Source of the DNA: Phormidesmis sp963789215
Lineage (GTDB): Bacteria; Cyanobacteriota; Cyanobacteriia; Phormidesmidales; Phormidesmidaceae
Assembly (NCBI GenBank): GCA_963789215.1
Contig: CAWBJY010000002.1
Span: forward strand, 856,820 to 920,819
Length of the DNA: 64,000 bases
Direction of reading: 5' to 3'
Position 1 is the first letter of the stretch; the number at the start of each line of letters is the position of its first letter. The notes under the pieces are model-generated. The model worked only from the letters and a program-made list of their open reading frames with translations, was not told the DNA's origin and did not search any database. The translations under genes were made by a program, and so were the position numbers. This document shows positions 16,239-24,823 of this stretch, one piece after another.

Positions 16239-17981
16239 GTGCTTTATCTAGCCGAGACACAAAAGAAGAGCGGATTTATCGGTAGCGGCAAAGCAGAATT
16301 TAAGCTGCTTGCCTGTCAGCGCTCTGAACATGAGTGGATCAGTGTATCCGGCGAAGAACTGATCGCCGCACCGGACGATGCTTCCTATGGCGACGGCAAG
16401 TTAGTGATGATCGAGCTAAACAGCTCTCGTCAGGTGCAGCGTCATCAGGAAGCTGGACTCAAGCTTGTCAGTATTTTGCAAAATTTCTCTAGTCTAAGCA
16501 AAAAGTTCAAGTCTCAAGGCGAAGAGATTGAGCAGTGGAAGGAGTCTTTGACTTATCAGAGTCAGGCGCTCAATCGGCGAGAAATGGAGATTGAGACTCG
16601 TCAAGAGCAGATAGAGCAGTCTGAGGCCGACCTGACACAAGTCAATGCGCAAAAACAAGCTGTAGAAATGCAGCAGCAGGAAGTAGAGGCGCTGCGCGAA
16701 GAGCTAACCCGAAAGAATTCTGAGCTAGAGGGCGCATGGGCACACCTCAATGGAGAAATGCAGCGTTTTGAAGAACGCCAAGGGGAAGCAAAAAGCGGAT
16801 TGAGCGATGAGCAGTCTGAGCAGCTTCGTGAGGCTATTGCTCGACTGATGGCGACAACGACGACAGTAGAAGAGGCAGAAGGTAACGTGGCGACTGCGTT
16901 CGAGATGATCGCCCAGTATCGGAGTGAAGTCTCTGAAAATCAGCAGATTTTAACGCAGAAGCAAAGTGAGGTTGGCGAGTCGCAGTCGGTGCTGACAGAA
17001 CAGATGGATGGGCTAGGACAGGCTAAGCAATCGCTATACGAAATCGAAGCTGCTCTTTGTCTGACTCAATCACATTTGCTTCAGCAGCAGGCAGTGCTAG
17101 GTGCAAAGCAAGAGCAAAATCAATTGCTGACCGAACAGCTTAAAAACCAGACTGACTTGCATCAGAAAGTTTATGAGCTGCTGAATGCTACCGATAAAGT
17201 GAAGCTGAGCAAAAAAGTAAACGTGGCCGCTTTGGAGGCGATGGCAGAGGATGAGTTGCAGTCTTTGGTGACTAAACTAGAGCAAGACCTGGACAAGATG
17301 TCCCGGTTTGTCGCAGACCAAGAAGAAGAGCTGCGGCTACAGCAAGAAGACATTGATGTGATTCAAGCCAAGATAGAAAGCGCCAATGAGTATGACCGAC
17401 TACAGCTAGAAACGGAGATCGCTGAGGAGAAAGAGCGACATATCATGCTAAATCGAACGTTGGTCGGACAGCGTCGAAATCTGCTAGAGCGAGAAGAAGT
17501 GCTGAGCCAACACAGAGCCGTCCTGCTACGTAGGCAGGGTCTAGCCACGGAAGGGACAGGGGTTGCTGCTGAACTAGAGCCAGTGCTGGATGAAATTGAT
17601 AAACTGAGAGAAAATCTGGGCGAGCAAATCCAACAGGTAGAAGCCGAAATTGCACAGGTTCAAGGCGAGATTGATGGGCTAAAGCAAACTAAGCAGCAGC
17701 AGCAGTCTGAGAGTGAGGCTTGTAAGCGGACGGTTGAAGAGGTGGTGATGAGCTGCCTGACGCAGCAAGCTGCGACTGGATTTGTTCAGGGCCAAATTGA
17801 GATCTATTCGTCACTGTTGCCGTCGATTGAGGAACGCCTTAACGGCTTCCACCAAACGTTGGAAGCTACGGCTAGCGTTATGAGCCAGCTTCGAACGGCA
17901 GAAGCGCAGCAGCATGACGCCATTGCTAATGCACAGCAAGCTATTCAGGCTATGGAACTGGCGGAGCCAGCGCTTGTTTAA
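16239..17981 (+). CDS. hmpF: Coiled-coil motility protein HmpF
   Basis: A 580-residue protein with a compact N-terminal domain (about 1-75, MLYLAETQKKSGFIGSGKAE and FKLLACQRSEHEW) followed by a very long coiled coil rich in Gln, Glu and Lys (about 80-560, e.g. EEIEQWKESLTYQSQALNRR). The N-terminal block plus EQWK.SLTYQSQ.LNRREME matches HmpF, a protein that gathers at cell poles in filamentous cyanobacteria and is needed for pilus-based hormogonium motility. The start is a GTG at 16239 with AGAGGGA eight bases upstream; a nearby ATG at 16231 is out of frame. It diverges from the hmp chemotaxis operon, supporting joint function in placing or activating the pilus motors. Recognition is by motif memory. 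Confidence 0.88.
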   Translation: MLYLAETQKKSGFIGSGKAEFKLLACQRSEHEWISVSGEELIAAPDDASYGDGKLVMIELNSSRQVQRHQEAGLKLVSILQNFSSLSKKFKSQGEEIEQWKESLTYQSQALNRREMEIETRQEQIEQSEADLTQVNAQKQAVEMQQQEVEALREELTRKNSELEGAWAHLNGEMQRFEERQGEAKSGLSDEQSEQLREAIARLMATTTTVEEAEGNVATAFEMIAQYRSEVSENQQILTQKQSEVGESQSVLTEQMDGLGQAKQSLYEIEAALCLTQSHLLQQQAVLGAKQEQNQLLTEQLKNQTDLHQKVYELLNATDKVKLSKKVNVAALEAMAEDELQSLVTKLEQDLDKMSRFVADQEEELRLQQEDIDVIQAKIESANEYDRLQLETEIAEEKERHIMLNRTLVGQRRNLLEREEVLSQHRAVLLRRQGLATEGTGVAAELEPVLDEIDKLRENLGEQIQQVEAEIAQVQGEIDGLKQTKQQQQSESEACKRTVEEVVMSCLTQQAATGFVQGQIEIYSSLLPSIEERLNGFHQTLEATASVMSQLRTAEAQQHDAIANAQQAIQAMELAEPALV

Positions 17982-18063
17982 GCGTCTGGTTAAAGCAGAT
18001 ACTCGGCAATACCCTAGGCAGATGCTATAAGTATGAGCAGCCGCATTGCTGAGTAGATATTGC

Positions 18064-18279
18064 ATGACCGACGATTTTATTAAGCTCGATCAATTTTTGA
18101 AGGTTACTAATACGGTGCAGTCGGGTGGAGAGGCTAAAGTTCTGATCCGCAGCGGTGAAGTCTCTGTTAATGGAGAGATGGAACTGAGACGAGGACGTAA
18201 GCTCTATGACCAGGATGTGGTGACCGTTGATGATACTTCGTTTACGGTTGAGATTACGGCGACTCTTGAGGGGCGCTAG
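18064..18279 (+). CDS. S4-domain RNA-binding protein (YbcJ/YaaA type)
   Basis: A 71-residue protein consisting of a single S4 RNA-binding domain: FIKLDQFLKVTNTVQSGGEA, then KVLIRSGEVSVNGEMELRRG and RKLYDQDVV. Small free-standing S4 proteins of this kind are thought to bind structured RNA, perhaps rRNA, but their exact role is unsettled. The ATG at 18064 gives the family start MTDDFIKLDQFL; the open frame extends 18 bases further upstream from a TTG. It is followed after 77 bases by a glutaredoxin gene on the same strand. Confidence 0.85.
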   Translation: MTDDFIKLDQFLKVTNTVQSGGEAKVLIRSGEVSVNGEMELRRGRKLYDQDVVTVDDTSFTVEITATLEGR

Positions 18280-18356
18280 TTTGATGTGATGGTTTTAGGC
18301 GATCGCTTAAATTGGACAGGCCCTAACCAAACAGAATTAGTAAGGAGGAAAGAACA

Positions 18357-18617
18357 ATGATACCCAATGTTGAAATTTATACCTGGAGCCGCTGCCCGTT
18401 TTGTATTAGGGCGAAGTCTCTATTAGATCGTAAAGGCGTAGAGTACACCGAGTACTGCATCGATGGGGATGAGGCTGCTCGGGAAAAGATGGCAGAAAGA
18501 GCGGGTCGGCGATCGCTTCCCCAAATTTTTATTGACGATCGGCATGTCGGCGGCTGCGATGAGCTGCACGCGCTTGAGCGCAGAGGCGAATTAGACAAGA
18601 TGCTGAGCGTAGCTTGA
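18357..18617 (+). CDS. grxC: Glutaredoxin 3 (GrxC family)
   Basis: An 86-residue dithiol glutaredoxin. The active site is CPFC within YTWSRCPFCIRAKSLLDRKG. The cis-proline loop for glutathione is RRSLPQIFIDDRHVGGCDEL, including the TVP-like SLP and the GGCD motif. It reduces protein and glutathione mixed disulfides in the cytosol. A strong ribosome-binding site (AAGGAGG) lies a few bases before the ATG. The length is normal. Confidence 0.95.
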   Translation: MIPNVEIYTWSRCPFCIRAKSLLDRKGVEYTEYCIDGDEAAREKMAERAGRRSLPQIFIDDRHVGGCDELHALERRGELDKMLSVA

Positions 18618-18656
18618 TAGTCACGGTTTAGCGATCGCTAGAGCGATCAAAAGTGT

Positions 18657-18690
18657 AGTGGGCGAGCGTAAATATTAACGATCGCCCACT
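18657..18690. terminator. Hairpin between convergent grxC and lrtA
   Basis: AGTGGGCGA and TCGCCCACT form a perfect 9-bp stem with a 16-base loop between two convergent genes. There is no long T-run on either side, so it may be a weak bidirectional terminator or a 3' stabilising stem. Confidence 0.45.
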
Positions 18691-18749
18691 ATGGCTGTGT
18701 ATTTTGTTAGCCGTGTTTTGCTAGATATATCCTAGGCAGAGAGATCTGA

Positions 18750-19421
18750 CTAAGACACCTTAGCGATTGGCGTTACGTTAGAAATCGCCTCCGCCTGAGA
18801 ACCATTCTGATGCGCCTTTTCAAAGCCCTGGCGAGGCTGAAGTAAGCCATAGCCTTTGTGGTTGCGCTCGTAGATCACGTTAATTTCGCCGCTCTCGGCA
18901 TTGCGAAACATGTAGAAGTCATGTCCGACTAGATCTAGGTTTTCTTGGGCCTGTGCAACCGTCATAGGCGGCATGGCAAAGTATTTAGTTCTAACGACAT
19001 CTTCTGGTAGAGCTGGTTGATGGCTCATAACTTCACTGATATCAGAGAGCTTTTCTGGTGCGATATCAGGTGTGTTGATAGCCGCATCTACATTGATAGA
19101 ACGAACGGACGTATGATCTTTTTGTAAGCGCTTGGCTTTGTATTTGCGTAGCTGGCGGGTAATTTTGTCCGTTACAACGTCGATACTAGCGTAAAGACTC
19201 TCGCGGCTTTCTTCTGCGCGGACGACGGCGTTATCTAAATATAAAGTGACTTCTGTAGATTGTTTGGGGCCAATTCGGGGGTTGTTTTCAACGGATAAGT
19301 TGACGTCTACTTTGTGAATCGAGGTATTAAAGTGAGCTGTGGCCTTCTCAATTTTTTGAGTAACATAGCTACGAATAGCATCGGTTAGTTCGATGTTCTT
19401 GCCCTGGATTACAAGCTTCAT
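18750..19421 (-). CDS. lrtA: Long-form ribosome hibernation factor LrtA/HPF
   Basis: A 223-residue long-form HPF. The N-terminal domain (about 1-100, MKLVIQGKNIELTDAIRSYV to YASIDVVTDKITRQLRKYK) binds the decoding centre of the 30S subunit. A linker of about 60 residues follows, and the C-terminal domain (about 165-210, VVRTKYFAMPPMTVAQAQEN and MFRNAESGEINVIYER) mediates 70S dimerisation. Cyanobacterial homologues are the light-repressed transcript lrtA, whose mRNA accumulates in the dark. Start ATG at 19421 with GGAGG nine bases upstream. The 140-base gap to divergent lipB should carry its leader and promoter. Confidence 0.93.
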   Translation of the reverse strand: MKLVIQGKNIELTDAIRSYVTQKIEKATAHFNTSIHKVDVNLSVENNPRIGPKQSTEVTLYLDNAVVRAEESRESLYASIDVVTDKITRQLRKYKAKRLQKDHTSVRSINVDAAINTPDIAPEKLSDISEVMSHQPALPEDVVRTKYFAMPPMTVAQAQENLDLVGHDFYMFRNAESGEINVIYERNHKGYGLLQPRQGFEKAHQNGSQAEAISNVTPIAKVS

Positions 19422-19561
19422 ATAGAGCAGCCTCCCGTATAACGGTTGGTGTATACCCCTTTAGGCTATCACTGTTAATTTAAGTAGTGGCAAACTGTCA
19501 AATTTTTAAGCATCCGTTGATAATTCTTGACTTAACTCTTAGAAACCTGTAGGAAATTTCA

Positions 19562-20275
19562 ATGCTGAACAGGGTAGGTGATTTGTACTTGCCGGGAACA
19601 GTCTCTTATCAGAGGGCTTGGGATTGGCAAAAGCAGCTGGTTAAACAGTACAAAGATACCTTGCAACAGAATCAAACAGATTTGCGAGCGCCTCCGAGGG
19701 ATAAATTAATTTTGTTGGAGCATCCACCTGTTTATACGCTGGGTCAAGGCTCGGATTTGCAGTTTATAAAATTCGATTTGGATCAGCCGCGTTATGAACT
19801 GCATAGAACAGAGCGCGGCGGCGAGGTGACTTATCACTGTCCTGGACAGCTCGTGGGCTACCCAATTCTTAATCTAAAGCAGCATCAAACCGATTTGCAT
19901 TGGTATTTGCGGCAGCTGGAGGAGGTGCTGATCCGGACGCTGGCTCACTATGGATTGAGGGGCGATCGCATTTTGGGGCTAACGGGTGTGTGGGTCGCGG
20001 GGCGAAAAGTAGCTGCTATCGGCATTAAGGTGAGCCGATGGATTACGATGCATGGATTTGCGCTGAACGTACGCCCCGATCTATCTGGGTTTGCGCGAAT
20101 TGTGCCTTGTGGAATTGAAGGTAAACCAGTCGGCTCGATGGCGCAGTTTCTGCCTGATATTGAGGTAGAGTCTGTGACTGATGTTTTGATATTGCAGTTT
20201 GAGCAAGTGTTTGGGCTGTCTTTTGAGGCGATCGCATCTGAGGTGCTTGAGACGCTGCCTACAGACGAAAGCTGA
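19562..20275 (+). CDS. lipB: Octanoyltransferase LipB
   Basis: A 237-residue enzyme that transfers octanoyl from acyl carrier protein to lipoyl domains of the pyruvate dehydrogenase and glycine cleavage systems, the first step of lipoate synthesis. The LipB signature RTERGGEVTYHCPGQLVGYP is complete, the catalytic Lys lies in GRKVAAIGIKVSRWITMHG, and the catalytic Cys lies in ARIVPCGIEGKPVGS. The length is normal. Its last 17 bases overlap the 3' end of the convergent phosphatase gene. LipA is not in the window. Confidence 0.94.
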   Translation: MLNRVGDLYLPGTVSYQRAWDWQKQLVKQYKDTLQQNQTDLRAPPRDKLILLEHPPVYTLGQGSDLQFIKFDLDQPRYELHRTERGGEVTYHCPGQLVGYPILNLKQHQTDLHWYLRQLEEVLIRTLAHYGLRGDRILGLTGVWVAGRKVAAIGIKVSRWITMHGFALNVRPDLSGFARIVPCGIEGKPVGSMAQFLPDIEVESVTDVLILQFEQVFGLSFEAIASEVLETLPTDES

Positions 20276-21632
20276 TTTCTAATAGCGAGATATCATCTGC
20301 AAAATGATCTCCGCTAAAACGGCTGACGTGATTGACCAGGTTATCTAAGTCGAGCTGTTGCTGTGTCCCTAGCGTTGAGATCAAACTGATAAATCCGTCT
20401 AAACCTAATTGAGGCTTTGTGTCGAAGCGATCGCCTGCTGGCTGCACCTCGTAAACGCCATCGCTAAATATATACAGACGGCTTTTATCGACAACGGTAC
20501 ATCGCTCCCACTGATACTGGCTGTTGGGCATCATTCCGATCGGCATACCCGGCGTCCGTAGCTGCATCAGAGCGCCCAAATTACTAGGCGCAGACTCAAT
20601 TTGAGGCGCGGTTCTAGGCGCTGGCGGAGATACCAGCACAGCGGGTGGGTGTCCGGCGCTGGCATAGACGAGCTGTCGGTTGGTGCGGTTGTAGACGCCA
20701 TACCAGATGGTAAAGTACTTATCGTTCTGATTGCCCATTTGGAAGGCTTCGTTCAAGCCCCTAAGAACTGTTTCAGGTCGGTAAAAATTGACGCCAGGCA
20801 AAGACTGCGACCTCAAGACATTTAGCACAGAAGTTGACAACAGCGCTGCGCCCAAGCCATGCCCTGAGACATCTAGTAGATACATTACCAAGTAGTCTGG
20901 ATCGAGCCAGTAGTGGTCGAAACAGTCTCCTCCTAGTGCCTGAGAAGAGATGAAGCAAGATGAAATAGACACGCAGTTGATCGCATCGCGCGGGGTGTCT
21001 TTGGGCAGTAGAGAGGCGACATAGGCGGCGGCTTCTGCGAGTTCGGCCTCGAGCCGGCGCGTTTGGGCTTTGAGATCCTGCGTTAGCTGGTGCAAGCGCA
21101 TTCCAGATTTAACGCGTGCGGCGAGTTCTGCTGTATCTACAGGCTTGATTAATAAATCGTCCGCGCCTGCTTCTATCGCATCTACGCGACTCGCGATATC
21201 GGAATGACTCGTCATCATCAAAAAAGCTGTCGTCGAAAGCTGAGGATCTTGCTTAGTGCGACGACAAATATCTAGACCATCAATATCGCCAGGTAGCAGC
21301 CAGTCGCAAATGATGACTGAGGGCACGAGACGGACTGATTTTTGAACACCTGAGATGGCATCGGCTGCGGTGGCTACCCGGTAGCCTCGCTTTTGGAGCA
21401 GACGCTTTAGACTTTCTAAGACGATTGGGTCATCGTCTATCACCAGGATATCGACCGCTTCAAACGGACTGCTCAGCATTTCTTCGCTGGAGGTTTCTGT
21501 ATTAAGGCCTCCTTCGTCGAAAGTGGATGCGTCAGTGGATTGATCGCCGTAGCCACTTTCAGCCGAGGAAGACACTCCCATTTTGGGCGTAGATGCTTTA
21601 AAAAAGGGCGAGTGAGAAGGGTTAGAAGTCAT
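20259..21632 (-). CDS. Response regulator with SpoIIE-type Ser/Thr phosphatase domain
   Basis: About 457 residues. After a Ser-rich N-terminus, a receiver domain (about 60-185) shows VDILVIDDDPIVLESLKRLL, phospho-Asp in IICDWLLPGDIDGLD and Lys in DDLLIKPVDTAEL. A short helical linker leads to a PP2C/SpoIIE phosphatase domain with metal-binding acids in ALGGDCFDHYWLD, YLLDVSGHGLGAALLS and DHFADDISLLEI. Such proteins dephosphorylate anti-sigma-factor antagonists in partner-switching cascades. The ATG at 21632 is preferred over a TTG at 21638. It overlaps the stop of the upstream gene (ATGACTTCTAA), implying translational coupling. Its 3' end overlaps convergent lipB by 17 bases. Confidence 0.9.
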   Translation of the reverse strand: MTSNPSHSPFFKASTPKMGVSSSAESGYGDQSTDASTFDEGGLNTETSSEEMLSSPFEAVDILVIDDDPIVLESLKRLLQKRGYRVATAADAISGVQKSVRLVPSVIICDWLLPGDIDGLDICRRTKQDPQLSTTAFLMMTSHSDIASRVDAIEAGADDLLIKPVDTAELAARVKSGMRLHQLTQDLKAQTRRLEAELAEAAAYVASLLPKDTPRDAINCVSISSCFISSQALGGDCFDHYWLDPDYLVMYLLDVSGHGLGAALLSTSVLNVLRSQSLPGVNFYRPETVLRGLNEAFQMGNQNDKYFTIWYGVYNRTNRQLVYASAGHPPAVLVSPPAPRTAPQIESAPSNLGALMQLRTPGMPIGMMPNSQYQWERCTVVDKSRLYIFSDGVYEVQPAGDRFDTKPQLGLDGFISLISTLGTQQQLDLDNLVNHVSRFSGDHFADDISLLEISFRL

Positions 21633-22389
21633 AGTCAACCTTGGTCGGAACCTCTTCCTCTAGGGGCGTAGCGGCATCTATCATCAGACGGCTAGAAATA
21701 GAATGGTTCCATAAGTCTACAAAGTCGGCTAGGTAATAAGGCAAATCTTCCCCATCTGTCTCGGTTTCTGGCAATGTGAAATCTTCGAGATCGAACAGAT
21801 GCAGACGGGTCATGGTTTGAATTTCGGTAGGCTCTAGAATGTTAGCGCGGTAGGCTCCGGACTCGTCAATGGCGCTAAAGCAGCAAACTTGATAGTAATT
21901 CTCACCCGATAGCTCGCGGTATTGAACTAGCGTATAGACATCGACTGGCCGTACCGGAAACGGCAGTGAGAGCACGATTTTTTGCTGAGTAGGCAGTAGG
22001 GAGAGCCGGACGGCGTTGCGTACGCCGTAGTAGCCAACTTTATCGGGCTGAAGGGGATATTTTCGATGTCGGGATTGGACGTGCGATCGCAAGAAAGTTG
22101 CAATTCCTAAGCCTTCTTCGGTGTAGGCTCCGATGAGACTAACGTGGACATCGTAAGCTGGCACGTTGCTGATGTTAAAGACCTCAAGCTCTAGGCCGCT
22201 TTTGTCTTCGGCTGGTCTGAGATCCCAGTAAAGGTGAGGCAGTGCGGTGAGCTTGAGCTGTCTTTCTACGACTCCGCGATAGTAAGTGCTGTCCTCTTGG
22301 AGCTGTTTAATATTTTTATTAGACAACCAGGCGTAGGTTCCTGTAAGCCCTACAAGTATCAGGTTGCTAATAATTAAGATTGGCTCCAT
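21622..22389 (-). CDS. Membrane-anchored protein coupled to a PP2C response regulator, unknown
   Basis: A 255-residue protein with an N-terminal membrane segment (PILIISNLILVGLTGTYAWL), a short coiled region (NKNIKQLQEDSTYYRGVVER), then a beta-rich soluble region (LELEVFNISNVPAYDVHVSL). The C-terminus is acidic (ETETDGEDLPYYLADFVDLW). AAGGA precedes the ATG at 22389. It overlaps the next gene, a response-regulator phosphatase, by 11 bases, so the two are co-translated. It may tether or regulate that phosphatase at the membrane; this is inference from gene coupling. I do not recognise a named family. Confidence 0.65.
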   Translation of the reverse strand: MEPILIISNLILVGLTGTYAWLSNKNIKQLQEDSTYYRGVVERQLKLTALPHLYWDLRPAEDKSGLELEVFNISNVPAYDVHVSLIGAYTEEGLGIATFLRSHVQSRHRKYPLQPDKVGYYGVRNAVRLSLLPTQQKIVLSLPFPVRPVDVYTLVQYRELSGENYYQVCCFSAIDESGAYRANILEPTEIQTMTRLHLFDLEDFTLPETETDGEDLPYYLADFVDLWNHSISSRLMIDAATPLEEEVPTKVDYDF

Positions 22390-22540
22390 CGGGTTTTCCT
22401 TGCCGTTTATCCCACTCCTAAAATACCAGTCTGTTCCGGCTTTTCAGTGCAACCGTGGGACGATTGCTTTCCTAATTTGATAGATTCGCGTGAGCCTCAC
22501 AGGCTCTTGTCGCCGCCACCTTTATAGATACTGCTAAATA

Positions 22541-24226
22541 ATGCTCGATACTCCAATGCGCGTCCGTCCAAAACAAACGCTTTCGATGCGAACTAGAGAT
22601 GGCATTCGGCTAGATGCAGATGTCTATGTCCCGGAGAGTAAGGGCCTTTTTCCAGTGCTGTTGATGCGGCAGCCCTATGGAAGAGCGATCGCGTCTACTA
22701 TCGTCTATGCTCACCCACGCTGGTATGCCGCTCAAGGCTACGTTGTGGTTATTCAAGATGTTCGGGGGCGGGGCACCTCGGCCGGGAAGTTTCGGCTATT
22801 TGCCCATGAGGTAGAAGACGGTGAAGACAGCGTAGAATGGGCGGCTGCGCTGCCGGGCAGCAGCGGTCAGGTCGGCATGTATGGATTTTCCTATCAAGGT
22901 ATGACTCAGCTATACGCTGCGCAGAACTGTCCACAGTCGCTCAAGGCGATCGCACCGGCGATGACGGGCTACCATCTCTACGAAGACTGGGCCTACGAAA
23001 ATGACGCGCTCTGTCTACAGCTAGGACTTACCTGGGCTATTCAGCTAGCGGCAGAAACCGCCCGAATAAAGGGCGATATAGCAATGTATGAAGCGCTATT
23101 AGCCGCTGCTAAGCACTTGCCCCTCGACGAACCAACGCCTGCAAGTCCCAAGGTTTTATCAGCTATTGAGTCTTTTTTTTCTGAGTGGGTGAACCGTCCT
23201 GCTGCGGATGGCTATTGGCAGGGTTTGATTCCTAATTTAGAACAGGTTAGCCTGCCAACTTTTCAGGTAGGTGGATGGTTTGACCCGTACCTGCGCGGCG
23301 ATCTAAGACTCTACCAAGAGATGTCGGCTCGCGATTCTCTGCCGCACCAGCTTTGGATAGGCCCCTGGTGTCATATTCCGTGGGGTCGCAAAGTCGGTGC
23401 CGTAGACTTTGGCCCTGCGGCTATTAGCCCAATAGATCGACTACAGGTTCAGTGGTTTGACTGGATACTAAAGCATCAAGCGCCTGCTCTCGGTGTTTCA
23501 GACCAGCCGGAACTGCTGGATACTGGCTCCGTTAATCTTTTTGAAATGGGGCGCAATCAATGGAGGCGGTGGGCGTCGTGGCCTAGCGAATCAGCAAGTA
23601 CAGCTCTAGAGCACGTTTACTATTTGCAAAGTACAGGCCTAGCAAACATCCGTGAAGACGACGGACAGCTTTTAGAAACGCCGTCTTCCTTCTCTCAGCT
23701 AGATACGTTAGTGCACGATCCTTGGAATCCGGTGCCTGCTTTGGGAGGGCACAGTGCCATTCCTGCGGGATCGTTCGAGCGCAGCGCGATTGATAGCCGA
23801 GGGGATGTTCTCACTTATACGAGTCAGCCGCTAGAAGAAGAAATAAGCGTTGCCGGTATCGTTGAGTTTTGGGGGGCGATCGCAACTGAATCTGTTAGCT
23901 ACGATCTTTGCGTTGTGCTCTCTAGGGTTAACGGCGACCGTGCCTATAATCTTACTCAGGGCTATCGGCGGGTGGAAACTGCTGCGGCCAACGGACAAAA
24001 GGTAAAGCTGCCGCTACACCCCACCTGCTTTAGTCTTAGTTTTGGCGATCGCCTGCGAATTAGCATTAGCGCGGCCTGTTTCCCGGCCTATCCCATTAAT
24101 CCTGGCACCGGTGAACCTTCGCAGATGGCGCATCGATCGAAGGCTCAGATTGTCAGTTTAGCGATCGCGCTCGGCGGCAAAAACGCCGCTAGCCTTCATC
24201 TACCCACGGTGGCTACAGTCCGCTAG
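22541..24226 (+). CDS. CocE/NonD (X-Pro dipeptidyl-peptidase-like) hydrolase
   Basis: A 561-residue alpha/beta hydrolase of the CocE/S15 family. The N-terminus has MRTRDGIRLDADVYVPE and the conserved MRQPYGRAIAS; an oxyanion loop appears in VVVIQDVRGRGTSAGKF. The nucleophile is about Ser117 in GMYGFSYQGMTQ. The acid probably lies in GGWFDPYLRGDL and the His in GPWCHIPWG. The C-terminal third is the jelly-roll domain typical of the family. Known members cleave acylated substrates such as cocaine, cephalosporin precursors or glutaryl amides, but the natural substrate here is unknown. No signal peptide is visible. It starts at ATG 22541 (a second ATG is at 22556), diverges from the phosphatase pair and ends 5 bases from the convergent next gene. 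Confidence 0.88.
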   Translation: MLDTPMRVRPKQTLSMRTRDGIRLDADVYVPESKGLFPVLLMRQPYGRAIASTIVYAHPRWYAAQGYVVVIQDVRGRGTSAGKFRLFAHEVEDGEDSVEWAAALPGSSGQVGMYGFSYQGMTQLYAAQNCPQSLKAIAPAMTGYHLYEDWAYENDALCLQLGLTWAIQLAAETARIKGDIAMYEALLAAAKHLPLDEPTPASPKVLSAIESFFSEWVNRPAADGYWQGLIPNLEQVSLPTFQVGGWFDPYLRGDLRLYQEMSARDSLPHQLWIGPWCHIPWGRKVGAVDFGPAAISPIDRLQVQWFDWILKHQAPALGVSDQPELLDTGSVNLFEMGRNQWRRWASWPSESASTALEHVYYLQSTGLANIREDDGQLLETPSSFSQLDTLVHDPWNPVPALGGHSAIPAGSFERSAIDSRGDVLTYTSQPLEEEISVAGIVEFWGAIATESVSYDLCVVLSRVNGDRAYNLTQGYRRVETAAANGQKVKLPLHPTCFSLSFGDRLRISISAACFPAYPINPGTGEPSQMAHRSKAQIVSLAIALGGKNAASLHLPTVATVR

Positions 24227-24231
24227 ATTGC

Positions 24232-24654
24232 TCAACCATGATTGAATACCTCAAACACCCGGCGGCAGCAGCTTCTCAAAGATTCTCCAGAGGTTGGTTC
24301 AGGTGCGATCGCCCCTTCAAACTGCCAGTCGTTAATGGTAGATAGCCGCCACTGCTGCCCTCGATGGTCGAACCCGGCAACTTCTAGCCCAATAGCCCGG
24401 AGCTGCTCAGATTCTGGATCTTGATGCAGTCGAATTTGAATTAAAAAGCTGCGACATTGAAACAGCCGGCTAACGCCTGGAAAATGAAACCCGATATCAA
24501 CAGAATGTGGATCGATTAAATCTCGCGTTTCTGGATCGTTTGCCCAGGGCTTGAGATCGACTTTTAAGTCGGGCAGCTCGGACTTAAACAGGCCAACTGT
24601 CGCCGCAATCTTACTGGCAAATTCAATTGATGATGCTTGTTCTGCTGCGTTCAC
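24232..24654 (-). CDS. Conserved hypothetical cyanobacterial protein
   Basis: A 140-residue protein of unknown function. It is hydrophilic with a mixed alpha/beta pattern (HSVDIGFHFPGVSRLFQCRS, FLIQIRLHQDPESEQLRAIG, then GLEVAGFDHRGQQWRLSTIN). There is no membrane segment or catalytic motif. The start is a GTG at 24654, since the only nearby upstream ATG leads straight to a stop. It converges on the CocE gene with a 5-base gap, so the two transcripts must overlap. Confidence 0.6.
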   Translation of the reverse strand: MNAAEQASSIEFASKIAATVGLFKSELPDLKVDLKPWANDPETRDLIDPHSVDIGFHFPGVSRLFQCRSFLIQIRLHQDPESEQLRAIGLEVAGFDHRGQQWRLSTINDWQFEGAIAPEPTSGESLRSCCRRVFEVFNHG

Positions 24655-24823
24655 GCCATCTCAACCGAGCAATGTAGCTCTTATTGTAGCGGCTTCACCG
24701 TAAGCGCTGGTTTCTCTGCGTATCCTGCAATTTGACAACATCCTTGAGGCACTAGACTTGTGCAACGAATTTGCGAAAGGGTATGGTTATTGTCTATCAT
24801 CCAAAACTAGCTCAAGAGGATGA

